Below, in pieces: positions 41,702-54,868 of a DNA stretch of 64,000 nucleotides (its first letter is position 1; each line of letters opens with the position of its first letter). The notes under the pieces were generated by a model. It worked only from the letters and a program-made list of their open reading frames with translations, searched no databases and was not told where the DNA came from. Both the position numbers and the translations under genes were made by a program. Origin of the DNA: Kitagawia praeruptora (Eukaryota > Streptophyta > Magnoliopsida > Apiales > Apiaceae); the NCBI GenBank assembly GCA_037693485.1, contig CM075346.1, forward strand, positions 46,670,001 through 46,734,000, in the 5' to 3' direction.

Positions 41702-44700
41702 TGTGACAGCCCCAAATCCGGGGTCATGAATCTGGGCCATCACGGACCAACTTCCATTCAAAATCAATATCTCTTGGGTTTTTTTTTTTTTTTTTTATAA
41801 TTAATACTTATGCAATTGATCCCACAGTAATACACACACACCAGTCATATGCTCAGAGAACAACATTTACCATAATCAAAGTTTAGAGTTAAACAGTGAT
41901 TACAAACCCAGAATCATACTTAAGTACATTGTTGAGTGATGCTTCTACAAGAAGCATTTCAACAACCAAATTTATTACAACCTTACACACTTACACACTT
42001 AATATACATAAGACCACTAAACCCCTTGCGCTTGTCATCTACCTCCGGAATCGATGCTAATGTGCCCTCAGAAGGTCGCCTTTCCCTTACCCTCTTGCGG
42101 GGCGTTCTGCGAAGGATTGGCATACCTAGCTGTATATAGATAAGTAGCAAGAGTGAGCTATAATAGCTCAGCAAGATAATATTGTAAACTAGAATTTAAA
42201 AATTTAACCAAGTATACATGTATATACATATGTAAACGGTAATCAATTATAAACTTTAAGGAAGAATAAAACTCTTATTTAATAATACATCATCCACTTA
42301 CTATTATAAGAAAGAAATCTAGAATAATACAGTATTAGTTTCTCTTCTTAAATAATATAACAATCAGTATAATCTTTCAGTGTAATATTTCAGGATAATA
42401 TGAATATTTACTTAAATCTCTTACTATCATCTTCTCATTTCCTTCTTACGTAACAATTTTTATAAATTAATATAAAATCAGTTTCTCTTCATCTATAACA
42501 ATAATTCCATCGTCTCATATCATTTTACCTTTTCAGTATACCAATCTGACTTTATCGTTTATTCTTTATTCAATAATGGTGGGGTTTTCCACTGTTACCG
42601 AATACATGAGGTACGATGATCAGTCGTCCTCCGTACTCGTCCATTTTTACTACCGGTAGAAGGAACGAAGGCCACCTGCTAACATCATCCCTGGAGGAAG
42701 GCCACCTGCTAACATCCTCCTGGAGGAAGGCCACCTGCTAACATCCTCCCTTGGCATCTTCGTGTCGAATCATGAATGCTAGACTATGTCGCACACAGCC
42801 CTGACACAGCCTCTTATGCAAGTTTGTTGCTAATCCCCCTTTTTATAAGATCATTATTCAATTTATCAACACCATTTTACATTTCCATTCCCGTATATCA
42901 CTTCCATTCTCGCACATTATTTCTATAAAATATATGTATATAACATACACTAAAAAGAATGTTTATAATATAGCATTATAAACCATATAACCCTAGATAA
43001 CAACTGATACCATTCTCTTTCATATCTCTTTTACCCTAGAGCATATTCGCTCCATTCGTAATCATCTCTATATTCATATTTCAGAAAACATATCCATCTC
43101 TCTTTAACTTCCCACACTCAAGAGAATGTATTCTTTGCAATATAGCAACAAAAGCATCACATATACATAAATATATTCCATGATATCATTATTATTCCGA
43201 AGATAAATAATTTTTAAAGTAGGGATAGAAGGATCTTGCCTCGGTTTCTGTATCCTGACAGTATGGCTGGTTCCTCCTCCGGAATTTCTATAAACACAAA
43301 AGGACCGTCATTAGAATACCACATCTCTTACTCACTACCCTCTCGTATAACAAAACCCTTTACACTTCAATGTATGTTTAACGTATCATTATTACCCCAA
43401 AGGTTCAAGAACTTAACCATTTATAAGTTCAATCGAAGTTTCAGTGTTTGTCACCATTTCACCTAACGACCACACTCGACTGTAAAATTTCTTATAAATT
43501 TTAAATTTCGAATTTTAATATAAGGTCAACTGTCAAGGGTCCTCTGACCACCCTACTATACTATTCCAAAATTTTGTGACTTATAAAAATGTCTAAGTAT
43601 GGTAACTTTAGCCTCAAAGTTGATACAATTACGTTTTCTCGGTTATCGAACGTCTTTCACTAAAACTGACTTTTCTCCTAAACCGTTCATCAGATTTTAA
43701 CGCACCTTATATCAAAACGATCTATGAACCAAGCTCTACTCTACCATGGTTACTTAGGGGTCCAAACAGTAAGGTACCGTGTGGTTACAGTGGTTAAAAA
43801 CAGGGTAGTTTCTGTCCTAACGAAAATCGGACATTATAACTGCTGTAATTTCATACTTTCCAAAATTTCACCACTCCAAAACCACCATTCTACACTCCTT
43901 TCAAGCCCTACACCATGTGGGCTACCTCCCAACCATGGTTACAAGTTCACAACAAACTTTCCATGTCAATTCCAACCATTTATATCACAAATTCATCATA
44001 ACTTAACATTTATATCAATTAACCACTAACCAACTCAAAAATCATCACAAATACAAAAGGGGCAAGGATTGTTATACCTTCTTGAAGCCTTAAAGTCACT
44101 TAACAAGCCTTGGGTACACCTTAAGTCACCTTGTATTAGCTTAAATCAACTAAAGAGACCATAAAAACAAAGATTAAAACTTGAAAAACACTATTCACTA
44201 CTATTCATCTTGCACTTGAAGGATTTTATTACCTAGGCAAATGATGATGGTTGGCCTTGAAACTTTGAGAATATCACTTTCTAACCTCCAAGCATCTCCA
44301 CCATTTTTCCCTTGATTTAATCTTGAAGAGAGCTAGGGTTTTGAAAATTTTTTTCTTTCTTTTTCTTAAAAAGCCGAATGGATGAATGTGGATGGGGGAG
44401 AGGAAATTTTGTGTTTTTTCTTTGATCTTATCTCTTAATTACTACTAATCTAGATTGTGTTGGAAGCTTGGTAGATTTTTTTGTGGTTAAAACCTTGTGA
44501 CATTACTAATCTACCCTTAACTAGTGTTAGTGGAATGTGATGTCATTTTAGTGATCTCATAATTCCTTTTTTTCTTGATTTTTCTTAAGTAATTTGCTAA
44601 CACTCTTGGTGATAATAATGTGGTATATATCCTTGTTATATTATTAATCTTGGTTGCTTAGTCTCCATATTCGTCTGATTGTGATTCGTTTCGAATGTAC

Positions 44701-45068
44701 CTCATTATCTCAGTGGTTTTGAAATCATTTAACAATCCAAATTCCTTTGGTATTCTCTTAACTTAATAATCCCCTGGCTCAAATCTAAATTCACTAATCC
44801 CTCAATATATAATTCTTATAATGTTTCCATGCTCCTTAATATCTAATAGAAGTTCTATGGAAGTCCAAATCCTCAAAAATCCATCTTTAGAAATTCCTGG
44901 AATCCATCGTCATTTCGAGTCACTTATTTCCTCAGTACATCACTAATATGATTTCTGTTTATTCATTTTATGTTTCCATTATCAAGTACCTATATCCCAT
45001 TTCTTTAAGACCTTAAAATTTACTATTTATAGGATCACTGTAGCATTGCCAAAGTTAGGGTTATTACA
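41702..45068 (-). repeat. 5' LTR of G1
   Basis: Nearly identical to 30910-34274. It contains the same TATA-like box near the minus-strand start (about 45030) and the same three ~29-bp tandem units (about 42667-42754). It drives transcription of the accessory ORF and gag on the minus strand, by analogy with other LTR elements. Confidence 0.93.
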
Positions 45069-46168
45069 ATGCACCAAGGGACGACATCTTGAATCTCTCG
45101 CGACATGACATCAAGAATAAGGGCGAAAAGAAGAGGACTTAGGGCTGACCCCTGGTGAAGCCCAATCTCAACAGAAAAGAAATGAGAGTCACCCACTGGG
45201 GTCCGGACGCAAGTACTAGCTTGGGAGTACATGTCTTGGATCGCCCTAACGTACGACGACGACACTCTCCTCTCCTCAAGGCTCTTCCAAATAGCTTCAC
45301 GGGCGATGCTATCATAAGCCTTCTCAAGATCAATGAACACCATATGGAGGTCTTTGCGACGCTCCCTGAACTTCTCCATAAGGCGTCTGACGAGATGAAT
45401 GGCCTCGGTCGTCGATCTGCCAGGCATAAAACCAAATTGATTCTCTGAGATTTCAACTTCTCTTCTAATCCGACATTCAACCACTCTCTCCCAAAGTTTC
45501 ATGGTATGACTGAGTAATTTAATACCCCGATAGTTACTACAACTCTGAGCATCGCCTTTGTTCTTGAAAAAAAGGACCACAATACTGCGCCTCCATTCAG
45601 CTGGCATCATAACACCCAAGAGGAGAACATTGAACAGGTCTGCTAGCCATTGGACGCCAACCACACCAAGACAAAGCCACACCTCGATTGGGATAAGATC
45701 CGGACCAACCGCCTTCCCTCTAGCCATCTTTTGTAGGGCACCCTTGACTTCCTCCTTGTTGATACGCTCACAGGAACTGATAGAAAGCACAGACGAAGGA
45801 GAGACCTCTTGCTCCACACCGGCTCCACTCCTCCTAGCCTCATTTAAAAGATTATGAAAATACGAACTCCACCTCTCCTTAATAGCATCTTCATTCACTA
45901 ACACTTGGCCTGAATCGTCCTTAACAAACTTAACCGAACCCAGGTCGCGTCGCCCTCTCTCCCTAGATTTAGCTAGTTTAAAGATAGCATTCGCTCCTTC
46001 CTTGGTATCTAGACGCTTGTAAAGCCCCTCATAAGCTTCACCTTTGGCTTTCGCCACCGACTTTTTTGCCTCTCGTCTCGCCACCTTGTAAGCTTCCATC
46101 TTCAGAATCCTCTCCGCCCCTGCACTAATCGACAAAAGCTCTTTAAAGAGCGTAAGTTTAGCCTTTAC
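45069..46168 (-). mobile_element. RTE-type LINE, 5' piece (N-terminal half of RT)
   Basis: The minus-strand frame is open throughout. It holds LINE RT blocks in order: KAVGPDLIPIEVW, a WRRSIVVLFFKNKGD block with NYRGIKLLSH, ENQFGFMPGRSTTEAIHLVR, FIDLEKAYDSI with the first catalytic Asp, and GLHQGSALSPLLFAL. It breaks at 45069 just before the FADD box, which is found at 30909 across G1. The endonuclease half is missing because gypsy LTR G2 cuts in at 46169. Confidence 0.9.
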
Positions 46169-48829
46169 TGTGACGCCCCCAAATCCGGGGTCAGGATTTG
46201 GTGTCACAACCAATATAATTAAGCATAACTTAATCATACAGACGACCCCTCAACAAGGATCGATCTCAGGTTATAGTATGAAACAAGAAACTAAATTTCA
46301 ACATCTATTATAACTACTATACCTTCTAATCTGAAGCGCGGTCCATTCTGACTCTGAAATTATATTCTTTAGAAAACACCTCAACGCTCTCAATCGAATT
46401 GTCATTCGTAGGTAGTCAATCCATAACTCTAACTGAAAGAGGAGGGATAAATAAAGCAAGAATGAGCCAACAAGGCTCAGCAAGTGTATAGTGAAGTAAC
46501 AACTTCTAAATAAATTGAAAACTGACAACAAACATAAAACTGGCTTCCAACAATGATAAGATGGTAGAATGATATGACTCGAAGCAATATGATAATACTG
46601 ACATTTGATAACAACAGGATATCAAATGAAAGGTAAAACAACAGTTGATAAAATATGTGCAAGGCAATTGACATTTCCAATAATAAACCAATTTCATTTC
46701 ACAGACTTATAAATAAAGCATTTTAAAAATTGATTGGAGGTTTTTCACAACAACAGACAATACGGGTGATCAGCCCATAAAGTCCCCATACCGGACACAA
46801 AGTCCCTCTGGTCATCAATTCCTTTCATTAGGATAGCTTGGGTTCCCAAGAGGCAACACATTGGCCTATAAAGGTGTCGAACTGGACAGACCAGAACTAC
46901 ACAAATAATACACCTCAAAAACTGACGGAACCGGCATTACCCGTTTGTTCCGTCTCTCCAATCGTTAGGAATCCGTAGTAACCATTTTGACGGAGTTCCT
47001 AATAATTTATATAAAAAGAAAGTTTCAGTTTAAAATCATTCCACTTTATCAACTCTTTTTATCTTCGTAAAACACTTCTAACTCTTTATCTTTTCAAAAC
47101 TCCTACCTCGAAGTACTTTCGAATCTCTGATAACAAATCAGCCCAGTCTAGGTAGCTTCAAGGTAGCTTTAAGAAAACAACTCATTTTAGTTTACAATGA
47201 TAAAAGTCAAAGGGTTTGACTAGGTTTTCTAACATTAAAGGATCAAAGATACAAGTCTGGATCAAGAAGATATAGACTCAAGGCATCAAGGCAATTGATC
47301 GATCAGGATTTCAAATTTTAAGAATAAGATTAAAGGTATTTTAAGTTTCTGAATCAGCAGCTAGATCATAAAGAATTTTATAAGTTTTAGGGCCAACATA
47401 GGTTCAGCTTACAACGGACACAGGTTAACTAGAATAGTGGTTTATCCATCAGCCAATTTAATTGGACTTTAGAAAGCAGTATGGCATATATGGTCAAGAA
47501 GCAATTAAAAAAAATCAGGCTACTTTATACCTTCTTGTTTATAAAACAGTTGATCATAGAATTCTGGTTATTCGAATAAAATGGCTAAACAAGATTTATG
47601 AGCAATATGGTATAAGATAGGCATGCTTGAATCTTCATGGTATATCAGTTTAAGAAAAGTAACCGCAAGTAAAGACAGAGTTACTTGCACATTGATTTGA
47701 ATGAAACATAGGATAAATCACAGGAGCAGATATGCTTCACTTGAACAATAAGTGAAGGATATAAATACTTGCCTCAATATATGTAGTCCTGATTCCAACA
47801 CATCGATTCATTACTCTCTCTACACTACTAAAAAAATGCTAATAGACATCGGTTTCTGGCCGATGTCTTTGCAAAATCCTGACCGATGTCTTTGTCGGTG
47901 ATGTCTAAAGTCGAAAGTTTAGACATCGGTTTCTGGCCGATGTCTATTAGCATATAATACATTAGTTTCATAAATATTTCTGATGTTTATGTACTGTCTT
48001 CTTCGGTTAACTGTATGAGGCTAACTTTTGAATTGTTATATTAGAGGTCTTAGATGTTATTTAACACATAGCAAACATAGAATAATTCAGCATAGACATC
48101 TATTTTTTCCAAATATTGATGTCTAATCCTTTATTAACATCGGTAAATATAAAGAAAACCGATGTATAATGTGATCATAGACATCGGTTTTAGATGATGC
48201 TGAATATATCTATTGCATTGGTTAGCTATTTTTAAAACCGATGTATAAGGAACCTCAGACATCGTTTTCAGCCGATGTTTAAGACTTCGAATATATCAAT
48301 TTTTTTTAAGAGAAACGATGTACAAGGCCTCATATGGGACCTTCATATACATCATTTCTAGCAATATTTGTGCACACCAATAACCAAACTAAAACAATAC
48401 CAGTAAGAACTAAACAAACACATATATTAACCAACATAAATATCAAGTATCAAGTATTCTTACATAACCAATAAAAACCATACATCTGAAACTATCAACT
48501 ATCGTTTACATATGAAACTTCAGTTTTAGGGCACCATACAGAGTTGGCTATGTCCAGGATTATGTTCCACAAGGTACATGGTTGCACCATTCACATACTT
48601 TTGATGTTCCACAACTTCTTTTCTAAGGCAAGATATGCTATCAGGTATTCTTTTTATCTGTTCACATCGAAGTCACCCATTTCTTTTTCAAGGTTTTGTA
48701 GCATACCATTATCCTGTAAGTGTGACAAAAGATAATTTAGATGAATATCCCAACAAGTCCACATATAACATATGAAATCGAACTACAGCTTTCATCGAGT
48801 TATTCTTCGATTAAGTGTATACCCTATTT

Positions 48830-51800
48830 ATCAGGACTGATGAAACCTTATCACCAACATTTACTTTAGCATCTTTGTCATTCTCCTCGCCGGAAGATTT
48901 ATATGCTTTCAAGGCTTCTTTATCACCATCTACACCTTTTATGTCCATAATTCTATTGTAAAGATTCATCTAGTAAAAAACATACTGTCATGAGTAATAC
49001 ATATAGGATGGACTTAAGATTAAAAGATCCACATATAAGGATGATTTAAATTAGCTCAGGATTTATAGATGTAAAATCTATAAATAAGATAAAGGTGAAA
49101 GAATTTATAAATAAGATTATACATCTTTTTTGACAAGCCTCATAATACTTGCACACTCCGTACTCACTTTCTACACATATCAGCAGAAGAAAATATTAGT
49201 AAGGTTGCTGGAAGGAGATATTGGTCACAGGGTAAAAGTAATTTTATGTAATCTTGATGCTTACTAATGTAGAAGCTAAAACAGCTATTGCATTGCTAAT
49301 GAGTTCACAAAGTTTCTCCTGTTTGTCCACACCTGTTGCCCGAGCTTGTTCTGACATTAAAAGGGTCATCTCTTTTAGGCCCACATTATCTTGGTTTGGC
49401 TTAGATTGCTCCATTTTTTATAGCTCTTCTTCCTTTGGGATAATAATATCAAATTGCAACAATAATGATTAGTAATGTGCGAGAATAGCAAAGAGCAGTT
49501 GCTTACAATTTATTTTCTTGTTTTTTATTCTCTTATTCCTTGGATGGCCTCATTTTAATTTACGTGGACCTCATTGACTATGTTAAAAGAAATATATGCC
49601 TACTGAATGCTACCCCTTTAAGCCACACATACATCCACCTCTGGAAAAAGGTATTTCATCGTAGCTAGAGCCATAAGGTTCGGTCTTTCAAGAAATAGTT
49701 TAAAAGCTAGAATTACTTTTACATTATCATATCATAATTTACCTAGTAAATTAGTTATTTATCGTTTACGTAAATACCATAGCCCTAGTAAGCACTTGCA
49801 TCAACGAGTGATGGTGATTAGCATATAATGTCAAATATGCTATGAACATGGAGACCAGAAAAAAAAATACCTTGATGAGTTTCTCCTATACAGGAGACTC
49901 TAGTTTTATAATCTTTCCCATTCTAGTATCTTTCCAAGGTATGGATGAGACAAAAACGTAGTTCAATTCAGATGGAAGTGAAATAAGTGTGGCTAAAACA
50001 GCTTCTTCGGGCTTTGAATTTTCGATCACAGTAGAGGCTCTGCAAATCACACAGAAATTGATATTTACAATACAAATTTAGGACAAAAGAAAAAGATAAT
50101 AGGTCAATCCAAAAATATGAGTGACAAATCACACAGAAATTGGTATTTAATACAAATTGATATTAGTATAGCACAAATATGAGTGAAAGATTTCCGATTT
50201 CACTAGGAAATCTTAAATTCATTCTCCTATCAATGCCATACCACACACCACTGTAAAGATTGATTGTGTATAAATACATATCCTTTAGTTGCAATATTAT
50301 TCTTGTAGCAAAGCAGAGGGACTACTTACATAACTTGAAATAAACATATAATTATGACCTTCAACCTCTTGTTTCTTTTCCACATCCTTGGGTACCGAAC
50401 TGCCATCTGCTTTAGCAACGGAATCTAACTTTGACTTCGCATATTGTAAATGCTATTAATTGAAACACAGTCATATTAGAACAAGGCAATTTAACATAAA
50501 GACATCCTCCATGTGAGATATCACATCAACTATAAATATAAAATATAAAAACCATTCAGTGACAAATAATGAACGTTTCAGGTGCTGGAAAGTAGACCTC
50601 ATCTCCTAAACAGGTAGATACATTTAACCCTATAGATGGCATATGGCAGCTTTTAAACTAAAGTATGTACTTCCAGTAATTTACGCAAGCCTAGTAAAAG
50701 AAGGTGCCAACAAATACAGAAAACTGTGAGAGGAGGGGGATATAAAAATTAGATATCAGTTAAAAGCACAGACCACATGGCTTGCTTTGGCCTCATCTCT
50801 CACTCCAGTAGTGCCAGCAGGGGACTCTTGCTTCTTCCTTTCAGCTGGAATGGGCATATTAGCAGTGGATTTAGGAGATCTCTTCTTCTTTAGTACCTAC
50901 ATAACAACCTCTGTAAGGCAGAAAATATCTCTGGGTAAGCCTCATACTCCAAACATAGGTCAAGAAAATTAATTCCCGTGATGATAAATTGTTAAACTGG
51001 AACACTACAACACCTTTTCCATTTATATTCACATATGAATCAACAGATACACAGCTACAAGAGATGCCAAACATACACGAGAGAGAGGTGAGAAATAGAA
51101 TCGACAAAGATTTGAAACTTAATAATGCATTATCTGTTTTTGTCACATATCACTCTTTGTATTCTAACAAGTATATATACATCACAGAGTTCGTTTACAA
51201 CATTCTTAGCACACTGTCTAAATTATGTATCGTAATACTGCTACATTACTTTCCCAAGGAATAAAAGTAACACACAAACAGCCTTGTAGATAAATAAAGA
51301 TAGCTATGTATCCAGATTCAACATATATAATAAACACGGTAGTCATTTAAATAATAAAGATAGTAGAAGTAACAGACAACATAATGCTCATAGAACCTGT
51401 TGCAACCCAATTTTCAAACTAACAGTGTACTTGTTTCACATAACAACCAAAGTTAACAAACAGAAGTGGAGGGAAATTGAACAATGCCAAGAAAATCGAT
51501 TTATTCATCAGGTGAAGTCCCATCTGATCTAAACATGATCTAGAACTCTACTTCTTTCTCATCTAGTGCAATTCCTGCAACATAATCCATCTTGTTAGAA
51601 ACCAAGTTCAAATTTATGATATCATTTATAATTGACAAAATGTTATAAACTCAAACAAATTCATCTGGCTCCAGTACAAAAGTTAATATAGCCCGGAAAG
51701 AAGATGACAAACTACACAACCCTGTTTACATGAAGAAACTATGAAAGAAACTACATACATACTCCCTCTGTCCCATTAGATTCTTACATTGTTTTAAGAC

Positions 51801-52359
51801 TGTCTGGCACGAATTTTAAGGTGCATATAAAGTATAGTTTCATAATTTATTTTTACAATTTTCTTTTTATGTATAAAAATAGAACAATCCTATTTTTATA
51901 CAAAAAAAGAAAATTTTAAAAATAATTTATGGAACTATCCTTAAAATGTACCTTAAGATGCGTGTCAGACACTCTCCAAACAACGTAAACAAATGACCGG
52001 GACGGAGGGAGTATAAAGTTAGGCAAAATGAAACCTAAAATGAGCTAGATAAAGAATACACCATAATAGTGAACCACCAAACCCATGCAAAACTCAAAAA
52101 TATACTACAACTACATGACTGTGTTTGATATAAGTCGTATCAAGTGTAGGTTTCACAATACATATATATTATACACCACACAAAATTGATGTCCTAGCCG
52201 ATGTCATCATAATTGACAAAAAACAAAAGCTAAAAAGAAGATTAATGCCAGAGATACAACTATAAACCACACGAACGACATAACATTTTTTACCTTCTCT
52301 TTTGATGTTTCTTCTGTGACTTGCCTTTTTTCCGCTTTTGTGACTTGCCTTGTTTTCAG
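48830..52359 (-). pseudogene. Unrecognised multi-exon gene-like unit inside C3
   Basis: Minus-strand exon-like blocks with GT/AG borders: 52359-52294 (Lys-rich, KASHKSGKKASHRR), 50896-50774 (VLKKKRSPKSTANMPIPAER), 50452-50359 (YAKSKLDSVAKADGSSVPKD), about 50042-49869 (EEAVLATLISLPSELNYVFV, then WKDTRMGKIIKLESPV and a stop), about 49420-49257 (SKPNQDNVGLKEMTLLMSEQ, KQEKLCELISNAIAVLAST) and about 48970-48830 (KGVDGDKEALKAYKSSGEEN). A CT-rich leader-like tract lies upstream at 52900-52700. I recognise none of these. It may be a captured host gene or an element-encoded accessory protein. An in-frame stop in the fourth block suggests decay, or intron retention in my model. Confidence 0.5.
51762..52011. 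mobile_element. Stowaway MITE nested in C3
   Basis: The ends CTCCCTCTGTCCCATTAG and its inverse (CCGGGACGGAGGGAG) are flanked by TA on both sides (51760-51761 and 52012-52013). The whole 250-bp body is self-complementary around about 51888 (for example TTTTTATGTATAAAAATAG against CTATTTTTATAC), so it can fold into a long hairpin. It lies in the inferred first intron of the C3 transcript unit. Confidence 0.9.
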
Positions 52360-54868
52360 CTGAATAAAAAGAAAGAAAATACGGAAAGAATAACTCAACA
52401 AGAAGAGAGATGCACCGGATTAACGAAATAATATCATTCAACGGTAGTATATAATTAATTACTATTACATGATTGGTTAGTAGTAGTTATCTGCTAGCTT
52501 TCGGGGTGAATCCAATTGTTCAACCTAAGAACAAATTAAAAAAATTAGGGTTTCGAGCTTAAAAATCCCCAATTGAAAATTAAATCGAACTAATTGAAAT
52601 CAAACACAAGCTTACCCACTTACCAATTTGAGCTTTAAATAAATCGAATTGAGTTCATAGTTTTGTAGCTTCGAATCGAACAATCTCCGGTCGATTGATT
52701 TTCGAGAAAGAGAATGGTCATAATGAGAGTATAGAGAGGTGGGGAGAGAGAGAGAAGGGCGAGATTTAGGATTCTTGAGGGTGAGAGTGGAGAAAGGTTA
52801 GAGTCGAGAGAGATGAGAGTCGAGAGAGAGAGAGAGAGAGGGGTGAGAGTCGAGAGAAAGGTGAGGTAATTAGGTCTGTCTGAGAGAGAGAGGTACTGGG
52901 TTTCGTTTTTAGAGATTTTAATGAATTTTTTTGATTTTATTTTGTCTGAATGTAATAATAGAATTGGGGATGGGGGAAAATTATACAAAAATTTGGTTAA
53001 GGGGAAATAGATTTGGCAAAGAGCGGCAAATGAAATTTAGAAAGGGGGAAATAAAACTAAGGGGGAAATAATCCGCGCGTTTATTTTTTTAAGTAGACAT
53101 TTAGACATCGGTTCATAAATGAAGTGATGTCTAAATATTTTTAAGGAAACATTTAGACGTCGGTTGGTAACTCAAGTGATGTCTTAATGTTTAAAAGACA
53201 TCAGTTTTAAAACGAGCGATGTTAATTTGATTTTTAACATCGGTTTTATTGAAATCAATGTTAAAAATGGTGATGTCTATTAACAGATTTTTAGTAGTGC
53301 TACGTCAGTCTCTACTTCTCGGTACGTTGATCTCTAAACGACTATACGTCTATCTTTCCTCCATAATTCGTGAATCAATACACTTGATAACTCTGATAAC
53401 ATCTCACTTCTAAGATTCCAATTATGCACGTACTGTCTCTTACCGGCCTTCTACTGGTACCTATATACATATAACGTACTACTTCAGTACACTTATAACC
53501 TTAATCGCCTAACTTTATTCTACCCAAACGTGTCCTATTACGCTTTACAACATAACACGTATATCACCTATTAATCACATTCTCAAAATAGTACTGTAGA
53601 ATCAGATAAACCATATAAGTATTTAGCACTTAACACATAGCATACAATAATCATGCAAATCCTTTAAACACTTAACAGATAATACCAACTCATTATACAA
53701 TTAGTTTTATCATAATAGTATACAACTTAAGAATATTCATCTAACAAAATTTGGGAAACACTTCCTTTGTAAAATGGACTAGCATGTCGGAATACAACCG
53801 ACCCAATTATTCCATAAGCAATCTCAATTCCAAAAATCAATTACCAATTCTAGTTTACACTTACAATTCACTGCTTAACTATAAACTTAAAATACAATTT
53901 TGGTTATCAGTGATATCAACATATAATCTTTAACACATGAATGTCATTTTACTTACACATATCAATTCCATCTAATACTTAAGTCACACTAACAAGTATC
54001 AAACCAACTAAGTAATTCTTAACAATTATAATTCAAATTGATACTACTTTTACTAATTAATATTCATAAATTGAATCATAAATCCCACATAGACTCAGAT
54101 ACTCAAATTCCTGCGTAATCAACTTATTAAGTCGGTCACATAAATCTTTACTAGCTATTAATCAATTATAAACTAACCAATGTTATCACTTAATAATTCA
54201 TAATCATGCTTCTTCCTCTTAATAACCGTATTACTTAACAATTAGCAACTCACTTAATTATCTACTAGCAATTCACCACTGTTAAATCTTTATACTACTT
54301 TCAACAATCAACAACCCAGTTACATCATCTTGTATTTAACAACTAATAGTACATATATGTCGTTAATTAACAAGTCGTATCGACCAAAATTCACATCAAT
54401 TTCTATACTACACACACTTGACTTTATCTAATAATTATTATCATCATCAAATCATCAATAACAACATCTATGGAGTATCAATTGAATATAACAATTCACA
54501 AAATTCATATTCAAGCATATTATTTTCGAATTAACGCATCTAATTTAAAAACTATACATGCAACTGGTTTGACTAACAATTAGCACATAATTATCTATGA
54601 ACAACACCAAACACAGCTGTAACATCACCCACGCCACCGGCTCGCTGGAGCTCATCGCCGGCAGTGGTGGTTTTCCGGTACAACAGCCCCATACGGGGTC
54701 TGTGGCCATTTTACCACATCTCAACACCATTTCTGGCTTCCAACAGCATCACCATGTACCCAGCAGCAAGAAAATCAACCCCCAGGGCCTTGCATGTCAA
54801 ACCCGCACACCACAATTACATATATATACATACAACTTACATAACAACTCAAGAATACATATATAATC

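Larger units (their letters stand above)
30910..45068 (-). mobile_element. Ty3/gypsy element G1, non-autonomous, with intact target duplication
   Basis: Two ~3.37-kb LTRs (30910-34274 and 41702-45068) are flanked by the 5-bp duplication ATGCA (30905-30909 and 45069-45073). On the minus strand the order is 5' LTR, iMet-type PBS, accessory ORF, gag, then a deleted pol and PPT. By eye the LTRs differ at only about 16 substitutions plus homopolymer length, roughly 0.5 percent, so insertion was recent. The gag with three knuckles resembles chromoviruses of the Tekay/Del type. Pol is almost wholly absent even after discounting inserted CACTA element C1, so G1 must have moved using proteins supplied in trans. 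Confidence 0.93.
47823..53299 (-). mobile_element. CACTA element C3, non-autonomous, with an unrecognised multi-exon unit
   Basis: The termini are CACTACTAAAAAAATGCTAA (left) and, complemented, CACTACTAAAAATCTGTTAA (right), flanked by the 3-bp duplication CTA (47820-47822 and 53300-53302). Subterminal regions (47844-48350 and 53090-53280) are rich in AGACATCGGTTT motifs. No transposase is recognised. It differs from C1/C2 in TIR and subterminal repeat, so it is a separate CACTA family. It sits in gypsy LTR G2. Confidence 0.92.
46169..54868 (-). mobile_element. Gypsy-type LTR G2 (interrupted by C3; far end not resolved)
   Basis: The terminus TGTGACGCCCCCAAATCCGG matches the end of the G1 LTR (TGTGACAGCCCCAAATCCGG), so it is a relative in the same orientation. 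It abuts LINE sequence; the expected 5-bp duplicate would be TTTAC. Flanks 46169-47822 and 53303-54868, about 3.2 kb together, are similar in length to a G1 LTR. The boundary at 54868 is set by the copia element K2, and no PBS, gag or pol of G2 is visible. A GC-richer patch at 54620-54790 has no recognisable coding content. Confidence 0.6.

Noticed and set aside
54545..54866. Frames on both strands in a GC-richer patch before K2
   Set aside because: Neither shows a domain; the patch lies in a presumed gypsy LTR and the composition alone explains the open frames.
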